NCBI GenBank assembly: GCA_017893485.1
Contig: CM030362.1
Location: 39,836,984-39,900,983 of the forward strand
Source of the DNA: Hemerocallis citrina
Lineage: Eukaryota; Streptophyta; Magnoliopsida; Asparagales; Asphodelaceae
Reading direction: 5' to 3'
Length of the DNA: 64,000 nt
Of this stretch, positions 44,939 to 55,020 are shown in pieces (positions within the stretch are counted from its first letter, which is position 1; each line of letters opens with the position of its first letter). The notes beneath the pieces are model-generated. The model did no database searches and was not told the origin of the DNA. It worked only from the letters and a program-made list of their open reading frames with translations. The position numbers were made by a program, and so were the translations under genes.

Positions 44939-47430
44939 TCTCAACTGGCCATTCTGTAGTGCTATTATGTACTTGCAATTATGTATATTTGCAGTTATGT
45001 ATTTCTAGTCATGTACATTTTGGTGGTATGAAGATCATGATCCTGACATGGGGATGGATGACTATCATGTCCACACCTAAATGAGATATGGAGAAAAACA
45101 AAAGAAGCATGGGAGGTGAAACTTTTCCAGAGAGATAACAGGGGATCGTGCCCTCAGTTTAATTATCAGGCAAGAATGGCTGTTGGGATATGATTCATAC
45201 TCAAATCCAGCTTCATTTGTGTTGTGTCATATGATGTCAACTAGCTAAAAATATGAAGTAACGTTTATTTAGATCCTCTATACATTCTCAAGAAGGAAGG
45301 AAGCTATTTCTGATATATGGATATGAACGAGGACAACATGCGCTTTCCCCATGCTAATCATGCCGCACCTAATAAAATTAGGACTAGAGAATACTGTCTT
45401 CGGTTTTTGTTTTACTTGTGTTTCTTCGTTTTTCAAGTCCTTCTGAAATTGAGTCTATAATAGCCTGAAGTTGATAGTAGTTTCAGATGCTAGATGGAAT
45501 GTCTTCACAGTATTCATCACTGTCTATGTTTTTGGGGTCTGAAATCTTATCAATGCGCATAACATTAGCGAGAAAATGAAACCATGATTTTGGGGAGCTA
45601 TTGTACGGATTAGGATCCTTGATAGGAGTCCAAAAATACATGATATAACTGTTGATCAATACTTTGGAGGCACGCCTTCTTCATCATGATCTGAAGGACA
45701 GGTGGATTCATCTCTGCTACTATAGTAGGATAATTGATGCAGACTGAAAGTTATAAAGATCGTCGAAGATATGATTTTATATGCTAGCAATGGAAGCACT
45801 GATTCTGGATAGTAAGGCAATTCTGTAGATTAGTCACGCATAAATCCCTACTCTGCAGTCAATTTGGCAAGCGATAGCTAATGCAATAACCAATATATTA
45901 TATTTTATGATGATAGGTGTGATTCATACCCCCATAACAATCTGTTTAGCATACTTTATTACATCTGATTTGATTCTGCAAATATTCTCTCAAGGTTAGA
46001 ACAGGTATTATCAGTATCTTTCCTCAAAAGAAAAAGTACGTTTATTATCATAGTTGTCAATATCTCTTCTCTTATCTCATCTAAAACTATAGATCAGCTA
46101 CGGAAATCTAGCATATGAAACTTGAAGAACTAATGAGAATATTCTCCATCCAACATGAGTTTAGTTGAAGCTGCAATATGTAAGGAGGAAAGAAATATTA
46201 CTTTGAGATGCATCAGCCACTATAAAACCTTATTTATGTAGGGGGTCGAAACCTCATATTCATATAACTAGTTCAATTTGAGATTAATCCGAGGTTAAAG
46301 CAAATAAACTAGGGTTGTATTATTCAATTAGAATACAAGTGTCTGATACAAAATATTAATTTGACCAAACTATGGAATATGTAACACTCCAAAAGCAATA
46401 AAGCTGGCTACATCTCTCCTCTCCCTCCCCCCCCCCCTCTTTTTTTTGAATAAAGTCGTACATACATCCACACTTTATTTCGAATATATATTAATTGAGG
46501 ATTTTTTTTGATGTAATTCAAACTCCCAACCTATTTCTCACCAGTCACATCTCTACTTATGTCATGATGACATGATTGCCAAATATTAATTGGTTAAGGA
46601 GAATCTTAAAGTATTGAACATGATTGCCAAATCAAACCCAAATAAAAATAGTCTCCTTGGACATGTGTGGAAGCAGGAAAATTGTCCTATACACGACCCA
46701 CCCTGGCATACAGATCAGCCTAAGGAACACTTGGATCGAAAATTGGAAAAAATCATGCACAGAAGTACAGTTCTTGAGAAGATTCTATAACTTTCATTAT
46801 TTTGAGTATTGAAATTGAAAATAAGTAGTGACTTGAACAAGGAATTCAAGGAATTCAAAATAAGAGGTCTAAGTATGCCAACAAAAGTTGGTGGCTGTGA
46901 TTATTGCCAATGTGAGCGTTTAGGAGAATGTGGAGGGAGTTATGGGGAGTGGTGCGTTATCTCGGAGGTTTTTGAATTTCATATTAGACTTTTGTGGAAT
47001 CCAAATCACATTTGGGAGAGATAGACGGGAGAACATGATACAGAGGTAGCGTCTACAAGTTTAGCTATGGAGGGACTAGTTAGGGATGTAGGCTTAGCTT
47101 TGTAATTGTTCTCCACTGTTCCGTTTAGAAACAGATAGATGTATTATTTCTGTACTACTTGTATTATTAATTTCTTATTAATGAAGCAGTGATAAGGTCA
47201 CATTTTTCTTTTTTAAAAAACTTGGCAAAAAAAAAACAAAAAAAAGTTCTTTTTTTTCCTTTTCCAAAGTTTCCAGTAATGGCTTCCCTGTTTCTGTCAT
47301 TGTTAAAAATTTTTACCAAATATTGAATAATAGGGCTGCAAGACCAGATGCCATCTATATCACTGACTCGTCATTTAAGGTGATTTTGGTGAATATATGA
47401 TTGTATAGATTGGCGAGGGCTTTTGTTTTG
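44939..47430. other. Intergenic stretch without recognised genes
   Basis: AT-rich, with short open frames only. The only supported item is the diverged repeat at 46635-46830, described separately. A C-run and T-run occur at 46420-46447. Nothing here resembles a conserved exon. Confidence 0.4.
46635..46830 (+). repeat. Dispersed repeat, copy A
   Basis: Shares with 60185-60385 the sequences TTGGACATGTGTG, GCAGGAAAATT, CACGAC, GTACAGTTCTTGAGAAGAT and GAGTATTGAAATTGAAAA in the same order and spacing. It probably derives from a retroelement; no protein motif is clear. Confidence 0.7.
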
Positions 47431-47808
47431 TTTTGTTTGTTTTTTAAAATAAAAAATGGCACGAGAGTTGCCATCGGATCTCATAAATAAACAACCAGTT
47501 ACAGTACAACTCAAAGTTACATCAAAATATTCTTACAACCACTAGAACACTCTAAATACCAAAATACCAAAAGCAGCAAATACATGAACTCTAGTAGATC
47601 AACACACATCACCGGGGTGAAAACCAAAAGAGCTCTCCGCAGTCCCCGACATGTGATCTACGGAGAGAGAGACGATCAACCTGGGTCACTAATGCGCACC
47701 ACCTGGACCGGCCTCCTGGCTTGGGAACAATGGTCCCTTGCGAGCATTCTTCCTAGCATCTGTAATGGAAATCCAAGAAGAAGTTAGACCGAAGATTTTT
47801 GAGACTAA

Positions 47809-49185
47809 TTAAGCAGGATTACAAGTACTATTTCTAAAGCAGAAATCATTCCTGTGAATCCAAATCACCCAAATACATGCAACAACTAAAATATCCCACT
47901 CCCGACGTCTCTCTCTAATAATCTCCGAGTCTCTAAGGTCACCCCATAACTCTAAAACCCAATTCGAATGCCTCTGAAGCCCAAATCCTAACAGCAGAAA
48001 ATCCCAAACCCTTTTACTATTAGCGCACTCAAGAAAAAGATGGTTCACCATCTCTATCGCAACGTTACAGCGAGGGAAAGCCATAGTATTAATGATTCCC
48101 CTTTTAGCTAAGTTATCCCTGGTCAGTTTAGCATCCCTAGAGACCAACCAAATGAACGCTTTGATCTTGTGAGGAACGCTCGAATGCCAGATAATCTGAT
48201 AAATGGGGATTCTAATCCCACCATCACACAGAGATGTGTACATCGATTTGATCGAAAATTGTCCATTGGGAGAAAGTTGCCAAACTATCTCATCCTCTAC
48301 ACTCTCTGTGACAGCCACATTCTCCACTAAGAAGGTGCACAGGTGGATGCAGCGGGCAACCCGATTATTTTCAGAAAATAGTCGCAAATACCATCTGCCC
48401 CTACTCCAATAATCGGCGACCAACGCTTGTTTATCAATGACAATCTCATAGATATCTGGGCAGAGCGAAGCTAACGTATTAAGACCCGACCAGGCATCTA
48501 ACCACAATCTGGTACAAATTCCCATACCCACCCGACAAGAAGACTGAGAATGGAAAACATCCCCTAACTTGTTGATCGCTTTCCACATTGGTGAAATGCC
48601 TATGCAGTGTTGTCATCCATCGAACATAAATTGCCTTCACCTTCTATACCGTCCCCATACATGTCCAATCAGAGTCGCCCTCCGAGAATGGATCTTCCAC
48701 CACCACTTACAAAGAAGTGCTTTATTCATTTCACGCAGGTTAAGAATTCCTAAGGCCCCAAACTCGTTACGTCTACATACGCGGCTCCATTTAACAAGGG
48801 GAATTCCCTTTCCATCCTCTGTAGAACCTTTCCACAAAAACTCTCTACGGATTTTGTCAATCTTATTGATAACCCATGTAGGAAATTCGTATAACGACAT
48901 CCAATAGATTGGAAAATTAGAAAGAACCGAGTTAATAAGAGTAATTATACTCCCCATGTGATTTCTCTTCCATCCCGGGAGTCGTTTCTCAATTCTGTCA
49001 ATAAGTGGAAACCAGTCTGAGCGTATGAGTTTGGTGGGTCTTAGCGGGACTCCCAAATATTTGATGGGGAGTTTCCCAACTTTACAATCCAAAACCTTAA
49101 CCAAGAGAAGTTGGGACGTCTCGTCGCATCTCCCTAGGCCGACAAGATTGCTCTTGCTAAAATTAACTCTCAGTCCACTCCACAC
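47809..49185 (-). pseudogene. LINE-4 RT C-terminus and zf-RVT
   Basis: 48637-49185 encodes FSKSNLVGLGRCDE, VGKLPIKYLGVPLRP, PIYWMSLYEFPTWVINKIDK and FGALGILNLREMNKALLCKW. 47809-48588 encodes the C-terminal region with SVPHKIKAFIWLVSRDAKLT and the zinc-finger-like region (first Cys replaced: FPRCNVAIEMVNHLFLEC), then IWVIWIHRNDFCF. The stop before 48588 and a frame change separate the pieces. Confidence 0.8.
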
Positions 49186-49389
49186 TTCATAGAAGAGGAG
49201 GATTCCTTTGAAAACAAGGACCTCAAAAATCTCATTTCTCCCAAATAAGAGAGTATCATCAGCTTACTGCAGAATAAGAAGTCCATGACTTCAATCCAGT
49301 CCTCCCACTCCCCGAAGCAGGTTTTGGTTTAGGCAGTGGAGGGTCATTTCAGATAAAATATCTGCCACTAGGGTGAAAAGGAGAGGGGA

Positions 49390-49560
49390 AAGAGGATCCG
49401 CTTGTCTAAGTCCTCTTTTGAAAAGGAGAGGGAAAAGAGGGTTTTCTTCTTAAACTCGACTTTGAGAAGGCCTACGACAAGCGGATCCTCAAAGTCGAGT
49501 TTAAGGACTTAGATAAGCGGATCCTCAAAGTCGAGTTTAAGGAGAAAACCCTCTTCTCTA
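49390..49560. repeat. Palindromic rearrangement in the LINE-4 RT
   Basis: CTCAAAGTCGAGTTTAAG occurs in plus orientation at 49489 and again at 49526, and its inverse CTTAAACTCGACTTTGAG lies at 49450. GCGGATCCTC occurs twice in plus orientation and once inverted (AGGATCCGCTTGTCTAAG at 49394). The normal RT sequence between LDFEKAYD and DPLSPLLFTLVAD (about 100 codons) is missing and replaced by this inverted/tandem patchwork. Confidence 0.85.
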
Positions 49561-49859
49561 TTAATGTCACACTGAAAAATAGTCTCATGCGCAATAGCGA
49601 CACTATCTAGAATTTCTCTACCCTGAATGAAACCACTTTGAGCCGGATGAACAATAGTGTTAAGACAGGGATTCAGCCAGTTGGCTAAGGCTTTGGTAAT
49701 AATTTTGAAAAAGTTGTTCAACAAACTGATGGGTCTCAAGTTACCAACCTCATTTGTGTTTTCGTTCTTTGGAATAAGAACTACAGATGCGTAGTTTAAA
49801 TGCTTTATGTTGGCAGAGTTCTCAAAAAGTTCCTCAAAAATATGGAAAAGGTCAAACAT
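49509..49859 (-). pseudogene. LINE-4 RT N-terminal part
   Basis: Encodes IKHLNYASVVLIPKNENTN, VGNLRPISLLNNFFKIITKA and HPAQSGFIQGREILDSVAIA, then GFLLKLDFE, and ends in the rearranged segment. After the rearrangement, the catalytic YADD is encoded as stop-A-D-D near 49262-49273. Confidence 0.8.
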
Positions 49860-49987
49860 GATAATATCCCAGAATGCGAGATAAAAAAAACCGAAAAACC
49901 ATAAGGGCCCAGAGCTTTATCCTGACCCAGCTCAGAAATGGCCTGGAAAATCTCACTCATCTCAAAAGGTTCATCTAAAACTTCTAA

Positions 49988-51292
49988 TCAAGATATTGGG
50001 GGTCTAGACCAGAAGGAATCACCAAGCGAACACAGTCGTCCTCTAGATTGACCCAGTAGTGAGCAGAAATGATTTTCAATGTAAGTGCTAACTACTCGTG
50101 GCTCGGATACCCACTGATCGTTAATGAACAACCCATTAATCTGGTTAGATCTTCTCCGACCATTCGTGATCCTATGGAAATATGCAATGTTAGCATCTCC
50201 CTCTAGAAGCCACTGGTCGCGCGATCTCTGACGCCAATAGTCGTTTTCCATTTGGAAAATGCTATCGAGGTCGCGTCTAAGTTTTACAATCTTAGTGAGT
50301 TCATCTTGGGACCAGATTCTACCCTCCTCTAAGATCTCAAGATCGAGAATATTAGAACAAATGCTATCCTTGTCTCTTTTGGTACGCCATCTCTCCTCTC
50401 TATCCCACTGCTTCAAAGTACCTCTAGATTACCTAATTTTGGAGTTCCAAATAGAGACAGCATCCCCCCTACCCTCTCTCCCTCTACCGACAATGGGAGC
50501 AATCCAAGATTGCGAAACAATCTCATGGAAGTTGGGCTTGCGCAACCAAGCTTTTTTAAAATGAAAGTGTTTGGTTCTTCTACGGGTCTTTCCTCCAGAG
50601 GAGAGAATAAGCGGCATGTGATCGGAGGTGATTCTATAGGCAGTCCTAACAAAGGCTAGGGGAAAACGAGCCGCCCAAGTGTCTGAAACAAAAATATGAT
50701 CGAGCTTCGCAAGAATAGGGTTATCATGCATGATGGACCAAGTAAATTTACGATCAGAAAAGTGGATTTCTCGTAAATCCAGTTGATCGACAACCCTATT
50801 GAATCTGCTTCTCTCATTGAGACTACAACCCCTCCCCAAATATTCATCAGAAAAGTGCGTAATGTTAAATTCACCCCCAATGACCCATGCATCGTCCCAC
50901 ATCAGACAAATGGCCAACAACTCATCCCAAAAAGTAGGACGCTCTAAAGCGGTATTGGGACCATAAACCATCGTCAAAATCTGACATAAATTCACTCTCT
51001 TATCTCTAAGTTTCACGGAAACCGAGAAATCTCCAATGAAGACATCCATACATTGGATGAGATCCTCCTTGAAACCAACAATAATACCTCCAGACATACC
51101 GACCAAAGGTTTGATACACCACTCCCACGCCCTACCACGAACAAGTTTGTTAAGAATGGTAGCCAATGGGTTTTCCATTTTCATCTCGCAAAGTCCTATA
51201 ACCATAGGCTGGTGATAGGAGAACGTCTCAAACATTTTCCTACGTTTCTTCGAACAATTCATACCTCTCACATTCCAGAAGGCATAATTCAT
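49988..51292 (-). pseudogene. LINE-4 endonuclease and linker
   Basis: 50429-51292 (287 residues) is an EEP/APE-type endonuclease: FWNVRGMN (Asn), CEMKMEN (Glu), TMVYGPN, WVIGGEFNITHFSDE, LDHIFVSDTW, ITSDHMPLIL (SDH). The usual GDFN motif is GEFN here, replacing a catalytic Asp with Glu. A stop near 50428 separates 49988-50416 (SRDQWLLEGDANIAYFHRIT), the linker to RT. Confidence 0.85.
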
Positions 51293-51328
51293 AAGAAAAT
51301 AATGAAAAAAACTCTAGGCTACTCTCAA

Positions 51329-52572
51329 TCAAAGATTATTGGGTATTTTAACCCAATCTATGATCCTCTTGGCACATTCTAATTGGGAAACATCATCGGA
51401 AACCAAATCCACCTGACAGACCTTAGCTAAATTAATTAATAATAAATCAGGAATGAAATCAATAATTGTGCAATTATTAGAATTCGTACCTGACCAGGCA
51501 GAGCTAGGGATCTTAGCTTTGGCCGTCGAGGCAATAACGTCATCTTTCGATAATGGGCGGTCTCCGTGTCTCTCTCTCTGTCTCGAACTTCGATAAACAT
51601 CCTCAACAACATTTTCCTTCCCTTTCCTTCTCACAGGGATATTTCTTCTAAACGGAGGAGATTCTTCATCTCTTCCCGCTCTCTCAATCTCCCAAACTTT
51701 TGCCGCACATGCAAGAGGGGAGTTATCATCAATGTTCTTCAAAGCATCAATAATATCGTCATTGGTGGTGAGTCACACAAAGCTTGCCTACCCTTCACCT
51801 CCGCCTCACCCTTCCACATACCTTCCAAGTTGCTCTCTAAGAGTCTCTTCCTAAGCCCTGAAGTGAGCAAATCTCCCAATTTGGCTGCTTGAATAGAATG
51901 AGCCATAAAAGGCTCTAAAGGGAGTCCTCATCTGAAATAGGATCCACCATCTATATCTCTTTGCTAAATCCCACAGGGTTTCTGACTGGACCAAGGGTCA
52001 ATTCCGCACTGGAGATGGGCTTAGAAGGCACGGAGGAATAAGCCCTCATTAAACTAGACCAAGAATCCATTTGCTGTTGGTTCAAAGTGCTGACATCACC
52101 TTGCAGGAATTTCAGGAATGCCTCCTGAATAGAAATCTGAAGCTCAGGAGAGAAAGTGTCAACGCTGACTTCTCTACTAATTTCTTTTCCTATTCTCTTC
52201 TCAAAGTCTACAAACTCTACACCCACATTGGTAAGTCCCCTCCCATCTTTCTACTCATGAGTCATACAAACCCTACCCCTACTCCTTCCATCTCTCTCCT
52301 TAACACCAGTACCATCAATATGTGAGCTATCAATCACCTCACACACAACATTAGCTCTGACCCTACTTCTTCCTTCTCTTTCCTCCCACACCATGCCCTC
52401 AGGTCTTGTAGAAGCACTACCTCTATGCCACCCTACTCTCTCCTTGACACCCGCACCATCAAGAAAAGGTCTGGCTCCTCGATTAGCTACAGTTTTGCAC
52501 TCAGTACCCCGTACTGTCGTGCGACACGCCATGCTGTTGCCCTTCTCAAGCGCCGAAAAAATGACAGCCCCC
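51329..52572 (-). other. LINE-4 ORF1-ORF2 spacer / ORF1 C-terminal remnant
   Basis: Broken frames (51329-51742, 51951-52226, 52251-52607) with low-complexity Arg/Ser/Asp content but no recognised domain. They probably represent the decayed C-terminal half of ORF1. A (CT)n tract lies at about 52580-52597. Confidence 0.5.
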
Positions 52573-54099
52573 TCATCTTCTCTCTCTCTCTCTCTCCACG
52601 TGATCATCCCTGTCCCTCAGACAATTCTCCACTGAACCATCTGTTACTCTCCCCCTCTTTGAAGGATCAGCATCCAAGTCTTTGCCGGAGCTTTTTAATA
52701 GAACGAACCTGTTCACTTCTACATTAATAGAGACCATGTAAGATTTCGATTTGTAGGAGGTATAGATTATAGAGGGGATAATCGAACCAGGTAAGAAGCT
52801 GACACGAATTCTCGCAAAATCATATTTATTGAGAAACTTAGTAGCTTGATCGACCTCCTCCACCCAACCAAAGGAATTGATCAAGTTTTGGAACCCTTCC
52901 TTATGCCAGCACTCTAATGGTAGATTGGAGATCAACAGCCATTTGGAATCGATGTCCACTCTTTTAAACTCGCCAGCATTGAGGGTCCATCGGGAGAAAA
53001 CAATGGCAAAACCCTTCCCTTTAAAGGAAGTATTTTGGAGGACCATCTGCACTCTCGCTTCCATCGAGCAGAGGATAATGAAAGCTTCATTGCTTAACCT
53101 CTTGATAGACCAATCCCCGTTGAAAGTTTTCGGCCATCTCATCAAAAACTCATGCTTAATGTTGGCTTCGTTTGGGTTTCCATAAGCGATCCTCACCACC
53201 ACGCAAACATGTAACCGTTTACTCAACTCTTCCATCTCTAGATTAGGGACGATGATGGCTGAATGAAATGGGGTCGTCACAGGTGTAGGAAGCTCCAGTA
53301 TAGGTGGTGGAACAACATGCTCAACTTCACCCAGAATCAAAGAAGGCCGGTCCACCATTTCACCCTTCTCACTCTCTGAATGCATCTCTAAAATGAGTTT
53401 CTCAGAATGGGATGTTTTGCTGCCGAAACCACTGCCCAATGACCCTATTTCTCCCAAACGGCCTGAGCGATGAGTGCACTCTGTTGACAGGTGGCCTCGT
53501 CTCTTGCAAAAGAAACATTTGGTCTCCTCAGTGCAATCGGCCTTCCAATGACCCCATTTACCACAATTATAACAGTTGGGTTCCAGCACCCCGTTCTCGT
53601 TGAATCTGAAACCCTTCAGGGCTTGTTTGCTGCCAGAAAAATCCTCCGCCTTGCGCTTGGGGCTTTCGACCTTAGTCTGAGTTTTCCAACCGTCACCTTC
53701 ATAGACGAACACCAACTTGCCTCGACTCTTGGGAGCATCCTTCTTAATAGGTGGGTTGTCCACCTCCGAGTTAGAGTTACTCTTCACTGCTTCTTTGAAT
53801 GAGAGTCTGGACTTGACCCCCCCCCCAACAGTTGGCAGTGCTGGCAAAATAGAAATGGTTCTCCTGCTGCGATCATCTCTTTCCGCATGATGCTTCTCAA
53901 CTCTAGTATGAATCTTCAATTGTTGTTCTCTAATATAATGAGAGTGTAGAGGAACTTTCGCTGTAACGATCGGCTTACTCACCTGAACGAACTCCATGTC
54001 CCCCTTACTATGGAAGCGGAAAGGGCCCACCGGTCTGGCCTTTGGTTGGCTAGGCTGCCTCTCCTTCCCGACATGCCTAGAAGCTCTAGAGTCCCTCAT
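52573..54099 (-). CDS. LINE-4 ORF1, zinc knuckles and DUF4283-like domain
   Basis: A 508-residue open frame. The N-terminus is basic. Two CCHC knuckles are at about residues 176-208 (CYNCGKWGHWKADC and CFFCKRRGHLSTEC). A DUF4283/RRM-like RNA-binding domain follows at about 285-440 (HVCVVVRIAYGNPNEANIKH, WSIKRLSNEAFIILC, ISNLPLECWHKEGFQNLINS). In many plant L1 ORF1 proteins the DUF4283 domain precedes the knuckle; here the order is reversed. The C-terminus ends in Arg/Glu residues from a CT tract, so the original protein was probably longer. Confidence 0.75.
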   Translation of the reverse strand: MRDSRASRHVGKERQPSQPKARPVGPFRFHSKGDMEFVQVSKPIVTAKVPLHSHYIREQQLKIHTRVEKHHAERDDRSRRTISILPALPTVGGGVKSRLSFKEAVKSNSNSEVDNPPIKKDAPKSRGKLVFVYEGDGWKTQTKVESPKRKAEDFSGSKQALKGFRFNENGVLEPNCYNCGKWGHWKADCTEETKCFFCKRRGHLSTECTHRSGRLGEIGSLGSGFGSKTSHSEKLILEMHSESEKGEMVDRPSLILGEVEHVVPPPILELPTPVTTPFHSAIIVPNLEMEELSKRLHVCVVVRIAYGNPNEANIKHEFLMRWPKTFNGDWSIKRLSNEAFIILCSMEARVQMVLQNTSFKGKGFAIVFSRWTLNAGEFKRVDIDSKWLLISNLPLECWHKEGFQNLINSFGWVEEVDQATKFLNKYDFARIRVSFLPGSIIPSIIYTSYKSKSYMVSINVEVNRFVLLKSSGKDLDADPSKRGRVTDGSVENCLRDRDDHVERERERR

Positions 54100-54290
54100 A
54101 ATCCTGTATATGTGGAAGAAAGGGTGAATAGTTCTTTAGATTGGGGTGAGGGTTATTCGACGGGTTTGTCCGATTTGCACCTTTTCCTCTTCCAGTTGTA
54201 ACTGAAGAGTAATGCTAGTTATTCCTAGCCAGTTCGTTCTTTCAAGAGGAATCTCTTGGACTTGACCCAGACATTCAACGATGGAAGTTC

Positions 54291-54809
54291 TATTGTGCGG
54301 AATACAAATCAAACCAACAATCAAACCAACGCGGAAACAAAGAGAGAACCAGCGAGAAAACACAGAAAAGCAAGCAACACAAGAACACAAGATTTACGTG
54401 GTTCGGCAAAACGATGCCTACATCCACAATGGGCGGTTGGGGTTTCTTTACTATGATCTCCAATGGGCAAACAAAGCCTTTACAAGGGATGACGGCTACA
54501 AAATCCGAATAAGGTGTTACAATTTACAAAACCCTAACGGGTGTATTTATAGGGAAACTATTGGGCCTTTCGAATTGGGCCGAATCTGGATCCAAAACCC
54601 GCCGACAGTCGACTGATCTTCATACCAGTCGACTGATTCCTCAGGGACGGTCGACTGACTCCCACATACAGTCGACTGCTACTGTTGTATTCTCAGTCTT
54701 CGAAAACTCCTCTCTGGACAGTCGACTGCTCCTCCATCCAGTCGACTGAAGCTCTGAAACTTTCGAACACTGCAGATACCAAATACCAGAATCGAGCCAT
54801 TATCCTACA
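54291..54809 (-). repeat. Copia-2 3' LTR with GTCGAC array
   Basis: Contains GTCGAC at 54608, 54628, 54650, 54671, 54721 and 54741, mostly as the perfect 10-bp palindrome CAGTCGACTG, within 140 bp. The terminal base pair at 54292 is changed (TA instead of TG in plus), a small decay of the LTR end. Confidence 0.9.
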
Positions 54810-55020
54810 ATCTCCACCTTGGTGAGATCTTCCAAGTCAAATATCCAACAATCTCCACCTTGGTGAAATCTTCCAAGTAGCCCAAGCAATCTCCACAAAT
54901 ACTTCAAAACAACTGCTCATCACCAAATGTAACAAACGAACCCAAACTCCACCTTAGTATGATATCACATACTAAACAAACCAATAGCAAAGTACTATCC
55001 CAATCGCCCATGCCAAATTA

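Larger units (their letters stand above)
47435..54200 (-). mobile_element. Long L1-type LINE 4 with ORF1 and ORF2
   Basis: The minus strand carries ORF1 (zinc knuckles and DUF4283-like domain), an endonuclease, RT pieces and zf-RVT in the right order, ending in a T/G-rich run at 47410-47440 that is the A-rich tail in minus sense. It is the least truncated LINE in the window. Target duplication is unresolved; the 5' end must lie between 54100 and 54285, because a younger Copia starts at 54291. It is inactivated by stops and by a local rearrangement in RT. Confidence 0.85.

Noticed and set aside
54137..54154. Possible LINE-4 target duplication (TAGATTGG...GAGGG, compare 47404-47422)
   Set aside because: Similarity is short and imperfect; not enough to call the LINE 5' boundary.
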